64,000 nucleotides of DNA from Selaginella moellendorffii. Its lineage: Eukaryota; Streptophyta; Lycopodiopsida; Selaginellales; Selaginellaceae. The stretch lies in contig NW_003314262.1 of NCBI RefSeq assembly GCF_000143415.4, forward strand, positions 5,225,876 through 5,289,875. Reading direction: 5' to 3'. The position numbers and the translations under genes were made by a program. A model generated the notes under the pieces. The model made no database searches and was not told the DNA's origin. It saw only the letters and a program-made list of their open reading frames with translations. Each line of letters begins with the position of its first letter. The stretch's first letter is position 1. Below are positions 33,139-43,161 of the stretch, one piece after another.

Positions 33139-34200
33139 TGCGAGAGAGGCGGAGGAGGAGCAAGCTACTTACAGAGGTATAGTCTTTTAAGAGTTTCCCA
33201 TATCGTCCATCTCTTTTCCTTGTTTTTCTTCTGTTCGTACTGGCAGTGCCCATATGGCATGGGAAGAAAAGCCTGCAACGCAATGCATTGATGGTCTGGT
33301 AAGGAGCGACAGGAGGAAGTTGATGGCTTCCACTCTGTAAGTTGGTGTGAAACTAAGAGAACTCTACTTCTCTTTTATTCTACTTCCTGTCTATATTCTA
33401 AAACGGTTTGACAGGCACAAAATGGTAGTGTATTTTCTCACTTCAGCAGCCACACGCACGGGGCAATTGTTGGTAGAGCTCTTTTCACTCTTCTACAAAG
33501 TAAGTGTTCTGTGTTTAGTCTTTGATATTCATTCGCTTTGAAAGAAACTAACCTTCTGATCTCCTCGCTCTCCATTTTGCCGAGACAGATTTCCGAGAGA
33601 ACGAGATCTTGGTTATATTATCAGAAGTTTGTGCATGATCATCTTATAATCTACTTCCAGTGAGTGCTTTCGTTACAGAAGAAGTGAAAGAAGAACTCAT
33701 AGCTGCCATGCTCGTTACGAAGAACTATAGAAATTTTATTCGGAACTCCATCTCCAAGCTGATCCATTGTTAGTTTGTCACATCTTGGGTTCCACGTCAA
33801 TCTGGAAACTACCAGGTCACCTTATATAGTTTGATACCGTGTGTCTCACTCGTCCATGGACAACAAAACGTGATAAATTTCCGTCCTTGATATCCATGTT
33901 TTTAAGTCCTTGACGGCACCTCGACGGAATATCCGCTACCCGCATATTCCGCCGCGAAACCGTCCAGGTACAATGCACAGCGCAGCCTCACGTGTACTTA
34001 TCCCGGATCCCTCGATCCAACGGCCCATAACGTTCCAGCTTTTCTTGGAACTCTTTCTCGTGGCGAAGTTCCTTTTAAACATCACATAAACTTCGATCCA
34101 AAGAGGCTATACATCATCGCTCTCCAAAACAGGCTATACATCATCGTTCTCCTTATAGATCACAGTTCTCCCAGGCTCTAGATCATATCCATAGTTCTCC
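33139..34200. other. Divergent intergenic region, permease and methionine gamma-lyase
   Basis: About 1.06 kb. The last ~250 bases contain short repeats (TATACATCATCG twice near 34107 and 34136) and probably the methionine gamma-lyase promoter. No other gene is recognised. Confidence 0.45.
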
Positions 34201-35526
34201 ATGGACAGCTCCACCAAGCGAGGAGGATCAGGATCCGCGAGTGGCTTCTTCCAGGACCGCTACTCGGCAAAGCGCCCAAGAGCATCATCGCCGCCGCCAC
34301 CCCTCGATCCGGAAGAGGGCCTCGTCTCCATCCGCCACGAATTCGGCGAGCACGGCGGCGTCAACATGTCCATCGAGGCCTCCTCCACCTTCACGGTGAT
34401 GGAGGCCGAGACCATGGCCAAGATGTTCAAAGGTGAGCTCGGACCGGACCGCGACTTCTACATCTACAGCCGCCACTTCAACCCCACGGTGCTCAACCTG
34501 GGCCGCCAGATCGCCGCCATGGAGGGCACCCAGGCCGCCTACTGCACCGCCAGCGGCATGTCTGCGGTAGCCAGCGTCATACTGCAGCTGTGCGACGCCG
34601 GCGACCACGTCGTCGCCTCCAACCGCCTCTACGGCGGCACCTACGCGCTGCTGCGTCACTTCCTCCCGCGCACCTGCGGCATCGCCACCACCTTCGTGGA
34701 CGTGACCGACACCGCCGCGGTGGAGCGCGCGGTGGCGTCGCGCGGCACCAAGATCCTCTACGTGGAGTCCATCGCCAACCCGGTGCTCACCGTCGCGGAC
34801 ATCCCCGCGCTGGCTGCCATCGCCCACGCTCGCAGCGCCGCGCTGGTGGTGGACAACACCTTCGCGCCCATGGTTCTCTCGCCGGCGCGGCTCGGCGCGG
34901 ACGTGGTCGTGCACAGCATCTCCAAGTTCATCAGCGGGCAGAGCGACGTGATCGCTGGCGCGGTGTGTGGCCCGGCGGCGCTCATCCGCGACATGATGGG
35001 ACTCCAGCACGGAGCTCTGATGCTGCTCGGCCCGACCATGAATCCAACAGTCGCGTTTCACGTATCGGGCAGGCTCGCGCATCTCGGACTAAGAATGCGC
35101 GAGCACTCGTCCCGGGCGATGGAGTTTGCGAAGAGGATGAAGAGCATGGGTCTCAAGGTGATATATCCGGGCCTGGAGGATCACCCCCAGCACGAACTTC
35201 TCAAAGCGCTGGGGAACGAAGGCTATGGCTATGGCGGGGTGGTGGCGGTGGACTTGGACACGGACGAGCGGGCCAACCGGTTCATGCACTACTTGCAGAA
35301 CTTCACCGGGTTTGGGCTCATGGCGGTGAGCCTCGGCTACCACGAGACGCTCATGTCGTGCTCGTCCTCGAGCACGAGTAGCGAGCTGAACGAGGCGGAG
35401 AGGGCCGAGGCCGGCGTTGGAGCCGGGCTTGTGAGGCTGTCGGTGGGATACACTGGGACGCTGGAGCAGCGGTGGAAGCAGCTGCATGATGCGATTGTGG
35501 CGCTCGGCATAGCTCGGAAAGCTTAG
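34201..35526 (+). CDS. MGL: Methionine gamma-lyase
   Basis: PLP enzyme that splits methionine into methanethiol, 2-oxobutyrate and ammonia in the cytosol, feeding isoleucine synthesis. Single exon, 441 residues, close to the plant family length. Conserved blocks are SIRHEFGEHGGVNMSIEASSTFTVME, YSRHFNPTVLNLGRQIAAMEGTQAAYCTASGMSA, NRLYGGTYALLRHFLPRT, VVDNTFAPM and HSISKFISGQSDVIAG, with the PLP-binding Lys in SISKFISG. The end SVGYTGTLEQRW also matches. The gene is very GC-rich at third positions, which produces long antisense frames. The start at 34201 is the first Met after a stretch with stops. Confidence 0.95.
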   Translation: MDSSTKRGGSGSASGFFQDRYSAKRPRASSPPPPLDPEEGLVSIRHEFGEHGGVNMSIEASSTFTVMEAETMAKMFKGELGPDRDFYIYSRHFNPTVLNLGRQIAAMEGTQAAYCTASGMSAVASVILQLCDAGDHVVASNRLYGGTYALLRHFLPRTCGIATTFVDVTDTAAVERAVASRGTKILYVESIANPVLTVADIPALAAIAHARSAALVVDNTFAPMVLSPARLGADVVVHSISKFISGQSDVIAGAVCGPAALIRDMMGLQHGALMLLGPTMNPTVAFHVSGRLAHLGLRMREHSSRAMEFAKRMKSMGLKVIYPGLEDHPQHELLKALGNEGYGYGGVVAVDLDTDERANRFMHYLQNFTGFGLMAVSLGYHETLMSCSSSSTSSELNEAERAEAGVGAGLVRLSVGYTGTLEQRWKQLHDAIVALGIARKA

Positions 35527-35542
35527 CTTGTAAATGATTTGA

Positions 35543-36904
35543 TCACTTGAAAGCTTTCTTGAAGCCTTTCCAGACTTTCATCTTGGCGTGCTTGTGCTTC
35601 TTGTGTTTGCCGTGCGAGTAATGGCCGTGTCCACCACCTGAGAGTAAGAATCGAGACGTGAAAACCACTACTGTAGCGAAAAGAATGAAACCATACCCGG
35701 TGTGTGACCATAACTTCCGTGCTTTTGGTGAGGAAATGGTGGTGGAACAACCGGGTATCCGTGCGGAGGAGCGGGACTGCCGTAAGGAGCTACTGGCTTG
35801 TGATGAGGAGAGCTTGACGATCCTTGCGGATACGGATTGTAGCCTGCCGGAGGATAGCCTCCTGGAGCTGGAGGATAGCCATGTCCTGGAGCTTCATGAG
35901 GATATCCCCCAGGAACTGGAGCTGGAGGATAGCCATGTCCTGGAGCTTGGGGATATCCTCCAGGAACTGGAGCTGGAGGGTAGCCTCCAGAATGAGGGGG
36001 AGGATATCCTCCAGGAAATGGCGCTGGAGGATAGCCCCCGGCTGGAGGATACGCTGATTCCATATGGCCCTTCTCGTTTTTGTGAGCTTTGTCCTTGGAT
36101 CCAGTCTGCTATAAGAAAGCAACAAAGAAAGTATGAGTTTTCCAGTATTGTTTCTGCGAAGGATGGTTTTACCGCTTGGCTGAAGTGCATGATCAATCGG
36201 AGCTCCCCAGCGTGCCTGGATTATACGTGAAGATCAGAGAAACGAAAACTGGTTTGCGAGATCGACTTACTTTCCACTTCGTGATGACAGTGGCCAGGCA
36301 TTGTCATCGTAACCCGAGGAGATCACTTTCTCGAGCTGCACCCTTCGAGTTTGAGCAGCACACGGTTTCTCTGAGAAAACTGGAGAAAGTTTTTCGGAAG
36401 CAGCAAAGTTTACCTTCCCGTGCCGATGAGATCATCCATAGCGAGCGTATTGCTGTTCCAGACTTGGACATGAAGCTCGCGGAGGCCTTCTATCAATGAG
36501 AGCGTGAACTTATCGTTGAAAGAAGGATTTTTCCCACCATCTGGAACGAGAAAAACGAAGAAAAAGTTAGAACTTGGGGAGACAATCCCCCTGAGAGATA
36601 ATCCTCAGGAGTATTGTCTCTCAAGATCGCAAAAATCCACCAGAAGCGAAGGAAATCTTTCTCACCAGTGTCAGTCTTTGTTCTATGCTTTTGCGTTCCA
36701 TACTCGACAATCACGTATGGATCCTGCCGAGACAACCACTCCGTGTTCCTCAAGTTCTTGCCGCCAACAACTGGGAAGCAAACGCCGATCAGACCCTAGC
36801 AATGTGGGATTTTTCCGAGCTAGATCGTGGATAGTCCTCCCAAATCCTAGAAGAAATGCGATCTTACCATTGATTTCCAGCGGCTGGCCTTGAATCCCAT
36901 ACAT
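35543..36904 (-). CDS. C2-domain protein with GYPP repeats (SRC2-like)
   Basis: A calcium/lipid-binding C2 domain followed by a proline-glycine-tyrosine-rich region. Exon 1 is MYGIQGQPLEIN from Met 36904; exon 2 gives VVGGKNLRNTEWLSRQDPYVIVEYG with the Asp residue of a C2 loop; later exons give GGKNPSFNDKFTLSLIEGLRELHVQVWNSNTLAMDDLIG. The exon at about 35697-36063 encodes ~13 GYPPAP/GGYPP units. The last exon is basic, GGGHGHYSHGKHKKHKHAKMKVWKGFKKAFK, with its stop at 35543. Plant relatives are cold- or elicitor-induced proteins that move to membranes. It has a divergent promoter with the next gene. Confidence 0.82.
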
Positions 36905-37117
36905 TGGAATGCGCACCGCCGCTCGCTCTCTCGCTGACCAAATCACTCACTCCTCTTCTAATTAGAACAGGATATTCCGTAATCTATTCGAATAGGATAT
37001 TCCGTCCATATTGAGGATAAACCGTGAAAACGTTCCTTCAATGTACGCTTGCCACGTGTTAGACCTTTCTTCTAGCTTAGGTGGCAGATTCGAGAAATTA
37101 GGGCAGGGCTAGAACAT
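36905..37117. promoter_or_regulatory. Divergent promoter with G-box
   Basis: 213 bases between start codons. A G-box CACGTG lies at 37053-37058. A repeated AATAGGATATTCCGT/GAACAGGATATTCCGT motif occurs at about 36963-37004. Confidence 0.5.
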
Positions 37118-37634
37118 TTGATGGCCCGCGCTCGATACAGGGGATTGCGGCCGATCTTCTCTTCGATTCGCGCTTCTAGGGCCAAGGCGCCGCTATTGAT
37201 CCACAGCCGGGGCGGCCACAGCGGCGGCGGCGAGCCCTGGCAGGAGAGCGTCTATGTCGACAGGGATCCCAGTCCCGTTCGCAGGCTTGAGCGTGTTCTT
37301 CGCGAGCACAAGATTTGCAAGGCGGCGCCCAGTTGGCTGCCATTCGTCCCCGGGAGCTGCTACTGGGTGCCTTCCAAGGATCTGGCGCTTTTACCCGGCG
37401 ACGCATACGGCTTCGTGAAGAGTTTGGGGGCAAGCGAAGCGTGCGATATGGTCAAGCGGCTGCGCTTGAATGATTCTCCTCGGCTTCCAGCGGAAAAAGG
37501 TTTGCCTTGATTTTTTCTGTGCGATTGCGCTCCTCGCGAATTTGGAGCATGGCTCTAATGATCTCTCTTGTAAATTCACAGTGGTCATTGTTGTCGAGCC
37601 TGTAGATCCCGATGATCAATCTGGAGACGCTTAA
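37118..37634 (+). CDS. Conserved plant protein of unknown function, probable organellar
   Basis: Two exons: exon 1 to the donor after GAAAAAG near 37499, exon 2 from about 37582 (TGGTCATTG) to TAA 37632-37634. The protein is about 145 residues. The N-terminus is Arg/Ser-rich and lacks acidic residues for ~35 positions, like a mitochondrial or plastid transit peptide. The core DPSPVRRLERVLREHKI, then APSWLPFVPGSCYWVP, resembles a conserved plant family that I know only as uncharacterised. A second Met directly follows the first (37121). Confidence 0.65.
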
Positions 37635-38828
37635 TGTACTATAAAGTGGTCGCATTTTTACAAGTTTTATCTAATACGATTCCATCTTTGTTCTAGGCTC
37701 CCAAGCACCTCAGCTGGTGATCCACAGTGTTTCTATCACTATGGATGGTATGAAACGCAAATTAATGCCCGTGCAAACATACTCCTCGAGTCTGATCCCA
37801 CGCAATTTTCCTTGAGCTTGAGATCATACTATAGACACTCCTTGGAAGCCAAGCATCCATCGTGAAGAAGGTTTTGGGATTTGATATGGCCGCCGTGATC
37901 CATCGCCAGGAGGTTGTCTCAATCGTTTCCTCTTCGTCCATGCTGCCTGCACCTGAGCTCACATATAGTTTCGTTTTATGCCTGTTAATCTTAGTGTACT
38001 CGCCTTTGACAGAATATTCCACCGTCAATTTTCTGATACCATTATTCAGCATCTGGTGTCATCATGCTCCAATGCTCCAGGTTTATGAGTGAGAGCTTGA
38101 GGTGCAGATGTTGCCTTGGTGTAATCATGCTCCAACACAGGCAACGCTTAGAGATCATCAAAAACTTAGCAATGGTGAAGGTGGATATTGCGTCTCTAGG
38201 AGGATCAAATTCTCGTTTTTAAGCTCCTCCTTGCCAAGATCTGGCAAGTTTGCCGTGTCTGGCATGGGAATTCCTCTCGCTGGGCAATTCTCAGGCCCTG
38301 AGCTGGCCACCATTGCTCGCCACATCATGATCTATCTTATCTCTAACATTTTGTTGTTTTTCCATGTGTACGGGCAGGGCTCCTCCTGGGAGGATCCTGG
38401 GCCTGGAATCCGGGCCCAGGGCGCTGCTGGGTCGACCTGGACGGATCCCGGGCCCCAAAGGACTCCCCACATGTAACACTGCTCATTTAATGAATTTACA
38501 GCAACAACTCGATGGATGTGGCCGCTTTTGGCGCTTTTGGTCCTTATGCCCTAAAAGCAAACGCGTATTTTTTTTATTGTGATACTAGAAGGGCACAAAT
38601 CAAAGGCTGTGAACCTTGAGGGAGTGTGGGCCTGGCACAATTGGATGCGTTTGGAGTTGAGAATCCCTATCGTTTTTGGAGAAAACTTTCTTTTAGTGAG
38701 GATTTCTTTGATCAATTTGTGGCATTTCTCAAGGAATGCTACTGGTGGATGAAAGTCATGCTTGTGATCAATGCAAGTTGATCTCCACTGGACAGAATGA
38801 TTACCAATACGCTTTCTAGTCTGGTGCA
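37635..38828. other. Intergenic region without a recognised gene
   Basis: About 1.2 kb. A minus frame (37762-38052, 96 residues) and two small overlapping frames at 38290-38580 show no family signature. A small GC-rich block at 38380-38470 has repeated GGGCC(T/C)GG-like units. Confidence 0.4.
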
Positions 38829-38837
38829 TTGAACGTG

Positions 38838-39640
38838 GCTGATGCGGAGCTCACCGAAGTCATGGAGAACATCACTGTAAGTATTTCTGCAAGTTTTTCA
38901 GCTGAGATGTGCATTGATCACCATTTGATCAAGAGCTTGGTGGAGGCGGAGAGAAACCAGAGTGTGATTGTGGTGCCAGGAGATGGATCTAGGAATTTTA
39001 GCTCCATTGCCAAGGCAGTTGACTCCATTCTGGAACAAAACCAGCAAAGAGTGATTGTGTGCATTAAAGCGGGTGTCTACAGGTAAACAGAAAAAGAAAT
39101 CTAACCTCTCTATTGGACCTTGAACCAGAGAAAGGTTGCCATTCCAAAATTCAAACCGTTTATCACATGGAAGCTCACTCATGATAATCACTCTCGAACT
39201 CCACAACCTCATAAAGAAATGACATGAGTCTGCTCAAAACATACAACAGCACCACTGTTTCCATTAACTCAAGGTTCTTTATCACCAAGAACATCACATC
39301 CCAGGTTCTTCTCGCAAAATAATCTCAAAGAAATCATTAGTAGAATGAAGCAATTGCTCACATCCATATCCATATCCATGATGAGACGGGGAAGCAAGCT
39401 GTGACATTGAGAATCAGCACAGACATGGTGGCCTTCTACGATTGCAACTTTCTTAGTGGCCAAGAAACTCTGTATGATCACAAAGGCCACCATTACTTCA
39501 AACAATGTTTCGTGCAAGAAAGCATGGAAGGATGGATTTCATTTTCAGCTAAGGAAGATCTCTTTAAAATAGAATGTCAAGAACTTTTTTATATAAAGCT
39601 TTGCAAGATTGCCACCTTGAATCGATTGCTAGCAAGACAA
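38838..39640 (+). pseudogene. Decayed pectinesterase (pectin methylesterase) gene
   Basis: Blocks in order match plant pectinesterases: IVVPGDGSRNFSSIAKAVDSIL and VIVCIKAGVYR up to a donor at 39085, KVAIPKFKPFIT after it, then LLKTYNSTTVSINSRFFITKNITSQ (~39215-39303), then GKQAVTLRISTDMVAFYDCNFLSGQETLYDHKGHHYFKQCFVQ (39395-39520). The blocks lie in different frames, with stops between them (for example TGA/TAA near 39210). The DFIFG catalytic region at about 39530-39550 is shifted out of frame and the rest of the domain is absent. Pectinesterases act on cell-wall pectin. Confidence 0.8.
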
Positions 39641-40705
39641 GTGGGATAATTGGATCCCCAAGGCATGAAAATGACCTGTAGAAGCAAGCTCGTATGTCTC
39701 CATCGACTTGGAATTGCTCGTGTTCCTTGTAGAAAACAAGAGTGTCGTTTTGCTGGCAAGCTTTTCAAGGCACGCCGGGATAACAATCTGGTCCGTGCCT
39801 CGGAGATCATCCTTTGGTCCCGGGACATCTGCAGCGGTGCGCTGGCTGAGGCTCTCAGCGCGCTGCAGTGGGACTCGTCATCATCACAAGGAGACCAATT
39901 GCGAGTGGATCTACGACCCTGGCCTCGAGGCAATGAGGCGCTTCAATCCAGAGCTCCTGCTGCTGGACGAGGAAGGGCTGCAAATTCATCCGTGGTCGTC
40001 CCGGGTCCTGGAGTTGCTCAACCACGACGAGGACTCGCATTTCAACAGCACCAACTTCTTTGAGCCGCACCAAGTCGCCAACATCCTCTGCACGCTCGAC
40101 TCGTCGGTGGATGTTCATCACGGCGAGACTGGCGAGGCTGCTGGTGTAGAAACCGTTGCTCAAGGCAGCAAAGAGTATGGGAGGCTACCAGCTGGGATGC
40201 CCGCAGAGGTGATCATCGCCACACTAGTCATCTGGTGTGCTCACCGACAAGTAACGAGCCGAGGTGGCCAAGGACGAGCGACTGGATGCTGCTCGAGGCT
40301 ACAGATATACGGTGGCCAGCAGTCTTCTGACGATGGTCGGGTGGCGATTGCAGCTCATCACCGTGGAGAAGTCGAAATCTTTGTACTGAGCGCCCGCCGG
40401 GCCTGAGAGGCACTCGGTTTGATCCTGGTCGAGCGTCTGTTCCTATCAGCAAGCGACTTCTTTGTGTCTCTGAAAACAATACAAAGCATACCTCATTTGA
40501 AACGAAGGAGCCATCCACCTTTTAAAGCTTGCTGCCATCTTCCAGTAAGATTTAGCACCATTTCCCTGAGTGACTGACTGGTAAGAAGTAGAAACAAGAC
40601 AAGCAACTTATCAGAATGAACTGCTAACATCAGCTAACGAGAGCTTGACTGCAGCTAGGCAATTGCCAAAAGTATACAAACCACCAATATGATTTGGTTA
40701 ACCAT
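39641..40705. other. Region with unidentified open frames, possible gene fragment
   Basis: A plus frame at 39708-40406 (232 residues) contains CEWIYDPGLEAMRRFNPELLLL and FNSTNFFEPHQVANIL, which look protein-like but match nothing I know. The minus strand at 40260-40430 can be read as QTECLSGPAGAQYKDFDFS, also unrecognised. No complete gene model is supported. Confidence 0.35.
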
Positions 40706-42104
40706 TTAGTTATGCATTTGGACTCGTTGCATCAATTGTTGTGCACCGATGAAGAGTGAATCTACTGCAAGTACTACCAATACCTGCATTCACAACACAC
40801 ACACACACAAAATAAAAAAGATCTTTACATAGAACTTTTCAAGCTTACCAATCGACCAAACATTACAGCTCTATAGCCAAATCCCTCCTTAGCAGCTGCT
40901 CGACGTTGAACATCAGTCCATCTGGTGGAAATGATCTCTCATGAACACTATAGTAAACTATTGCTTCCTTCATACCCCAAAAATTCGGAGATACCACCGA
41001 TCCCGGCGAGCTTCAAAGCCTGGGGACCTTCTCGTTCGAATTCCTGACAAGAAAAGAGCTCGTAAGTCTCTACCAAAAGATCAAACTGTACGGCTCTGTA
41101 CCCCTTCTTCTACGGCATCGAAGCCTCCACTCAGCCAGAAAATGTTCCTATAGCCAGCTTTATACATTTGCTCACAAGCTGCAAGGGATCTGTAGAAACG
41201 AAATAATCAGCTCAAACTATGGAGGACAAAGAGCTTACCTCAGTCCCTTTTGACAAGCGACAATTACGTTGGCACTCTTGGGGACTGTTGCTACCAGGTC
41301 GGGCATGAATCTCCTGCATAGATATAGTTTTCGCAAATGAAGTCGAAGAAGAAAGAAAGTCTCACTTACTCATTGTATTTCATAAGAGCCAAGCCGCTCC
41401 ACCACCCTCCTACAATGTTTTGATCCACAGCTTAGCAAACTTGAGCTTTGGCATGGATCAAACTTCTTTACCCATTGCAAAAGTGGAGAGTTTTTTCAGT
41501 AGCGCGCCAGGATCCATGTTTTTGTCACTGTCGTAGACAGGAATCCAGACGCTTCCTTTCACCCAAGCCTGGAGAAAAATCAAAAACACGATGACGACTT
41601 TAGAACAGGGAAGATTGCGAGATGAAAGCGATCCATAAAAACCACCTTACTTCTTTCACTCGATGGCCGAACATCTAACAATGTGTACTTGGAGAGCTGG
41701 ACGGCATAGCCGGCTTCTTTGGGCGACAAGGCCTTGATCTTTCCATCTCTCACCTTTCCAAAGCAAAGCATTCCATGAGAAATGGGAACATATAAGAAAA
41801 CAAAAAGTCTTTTCTCTACCTGCGCTTCCCATCGTTTCTGCGCTGCCGAGAGTTCCTTCATTTGCTCCACTTCGGTGGAACAGCGGACTTGGAGCTGGAA
41901 AGAAGAGAATGCTGAATTTTTCGGAGAATGGGGCGTTCTATCTAGGTCTCCTATGATCGTATACTGACCTGACATGGATTTCCTCTCATCCGATTCATGG
42001 ACACGCGATGGATCTTCGCTCCATCCAGTAATCTGGGGATTCCCAATGTCGCCACCGGAGAAGCTACCAATCCCCCAAATGCCATAGCTGCGCTTGCTAA
42101 TCAT
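40706..42104 (-). CDS. Rhodanese-like protein, STR11 type (chloroplast/membrane)
   Basis: About nine short exons. It starts at Met 42104 (MISKRSYGIWG). Then LQVRCSTEVEQMKELSAAQKRW, DGKIKALSPKEAGYAVQLSKYTLLDVRPSSER, AWVKGSVWIPVYDSDKNMDPG, GWWSGLALMKYNE, RFMPDLVATVPKSANVIVACQKGLRS (with the rhodanese active-site Cys in VACQKGLRS), LAACEQMYKAGYRNIFWLSGG, FEREGPQALKLAGIGGISEFLG and WTDVQRRAAAKEGFGYRAVMFGRL. The last exon is a hydrophobic tail (VLVVLAVDSLFIGAQQLMQ) with its stop at 40706-40708. This order matches Arabidopsis STR11. A clear transit peptide is not visible in exon 1. The substrate in the family is not established. Confidence 0.87.
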
Positions 42105-42269
42105 CCATCCTCTTGCTCCCCTCTTTTCTCTCGCGAGCTATCCACAAAAATCCCAAAAAAAATGCCACGTGGCAGCATCGCTTTATCGTCTTTTACAGCC
42201 ATCTCAACCGTTGAGGATGGGTTGAAATCGACGGCCCGGGCGAGCTAGGGTTCTTCGCAGTCGACGACA
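42105..42269. promoter_or_regulatory. Divergent promoter with G-box
   Basis: 165 bases between start codons. A G-box CACGTG lies at 42166-42171 within GCCACGTGGC, and a TAGGGTT telo-box core at about 42246-42252. Confidence 0.5.
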
Positions 42270-42500
42270 ATGCTCCGAATGCGCATGGCGGCGTTCGTCG
42301 CCGGGTTCGCCACGGCGGCCGCGATCGGCATGTACATGGTCCAGAAGGACGTGCAAACGAGTCACCGGATCCTTGTCGAGCAGGTAATCCCCCTTTTCCT
42401 TGCTGCATTGATCGATTTCTTGAAATTTCGCCGCCGCCAGGCCCAGAACTACTACAAGGAGCTGGATTCTCGGCTCTCGAGACTGGAAGGACACAAATGA
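42270..42500 (+). CDS. Small single-span membrane protein (57 residues)
   Basis: Exon 1 is 42270-42383 and exon 2 42441-42500. The spliced protein starts MLRMRMAAFVAGFATAAAIG, continues MYMVQKDVQTSHRILVEQ and ends AQNYYKELDSRLSRLEGHK. One N-terminal membrane segment is followed by a short helix. It resembles a small conserved plant protein family of unknown role, perhaps mitochondrial. The 57-nt intron has GT-AG ends, is a multiple of three and lacks an in-frame stop, so an unspliced 76-residue form is also possible. Confidence 0.65.
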   Translation: MLRMRMAAFVAGFATAAAIGMYMVQKDVQTSHRILVEQVIPLFLAALIDFLKFRRRQAQNYYKELDSRLSRLEGHK

Positions 42501-43040
42501 GGTATGATCTAGCTCCGAGGGTAGAAGAATGCGGCGTTTTTTGGGGAAAACGAGCTAAACTATCCATCCTTCTCTCTGTGAGATTGGTGGCTGAAATAGC
42601 TCGTAGAACAAAGAAAGCTTTCTTTGAGGTGATCTATCAGCTTGTCTTCCTTGTTCTAGAGTGGAAGTTTCATGTTAAACTGCGCCTCAACATCCATAGC
42701 TTTGCTTGGTCTGCGATGATGATAGCTAATATCTTCAAGCTCAACAGGACAGAGCTTGGATCGATAAGATCCCAGCATGGTGATTACCCCGCTGAGCTGA
42801 GCAGCTTGTTCGATTCGATCGATGAGAGTTTTTTCTTCGTATCTTTGTCGAGAGATCCTACCGCGTTGATGATTGAAACTAGAAATCAAGCTCAACAGGA
42901 CTGAGATTTTTTGTGCTGACAAAATAATCTGAGCGGCCTTTCTCTTTGTTTTGTTTTTGCAGTTTCCAGCGATCCAGCGATTCGGTTCGTTTCAAGTAAG
43001 GCAATCGAAATCTTCGACCAAACCATTGTAAAAAATTTTT
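42501..43040. other. 3' flank with a spurious frame
   Basis: A 135-residue plus frame (42497-42904) directly overlaps the end of the preceding gene and has no family features. I read this stretch as its 3' UTR and spacer. Confidence 0.5.
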
Positions 43041-43063
43041 CTCACAAAATAAAGGATAAAGAA

Positions 43064-43141
43064 GGATTTAGGGTTTAAGGGGGTTTAGGGTTCTTCCCAA
43101 AGGGGAAAGGAAGATTTAGGGTTTAAGGGGTTTAGGGTTCT
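43064..43141 (+). promoter_or_regulatory. Tandem telo-box promoter block of the bL17 gene
   Basis: TTTAGGGTTTAAGGGG and GTTTAGGGTTCTTCCC occur twice in a diverged ~45-bp tandem repeat ending 20 bases before the bL17 start. The telo-box (AAACCCTAA, here on the minus strand) is a known element of plant ribosomal-protein promoters. Confidence 0.7.
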
Positions 43142-43161
43142 TCCCTTCGTGATCCGGCACA

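Noticed and set aside
34285-35082. 265-residue minus frame over methionine gamma-lyase
   Set aside because: It is rich in His, Val, Gly, Arg and Glu and is antisense to a clear enzyme gene; the coding strand is certain from PLP-fold motifs.
42497-42904. 135-residue plus frame after the small membrane protein
   Set aside because: It starts inside the previous stop region, has no recognised motif and looks like a chance frame in a 3' UTR.
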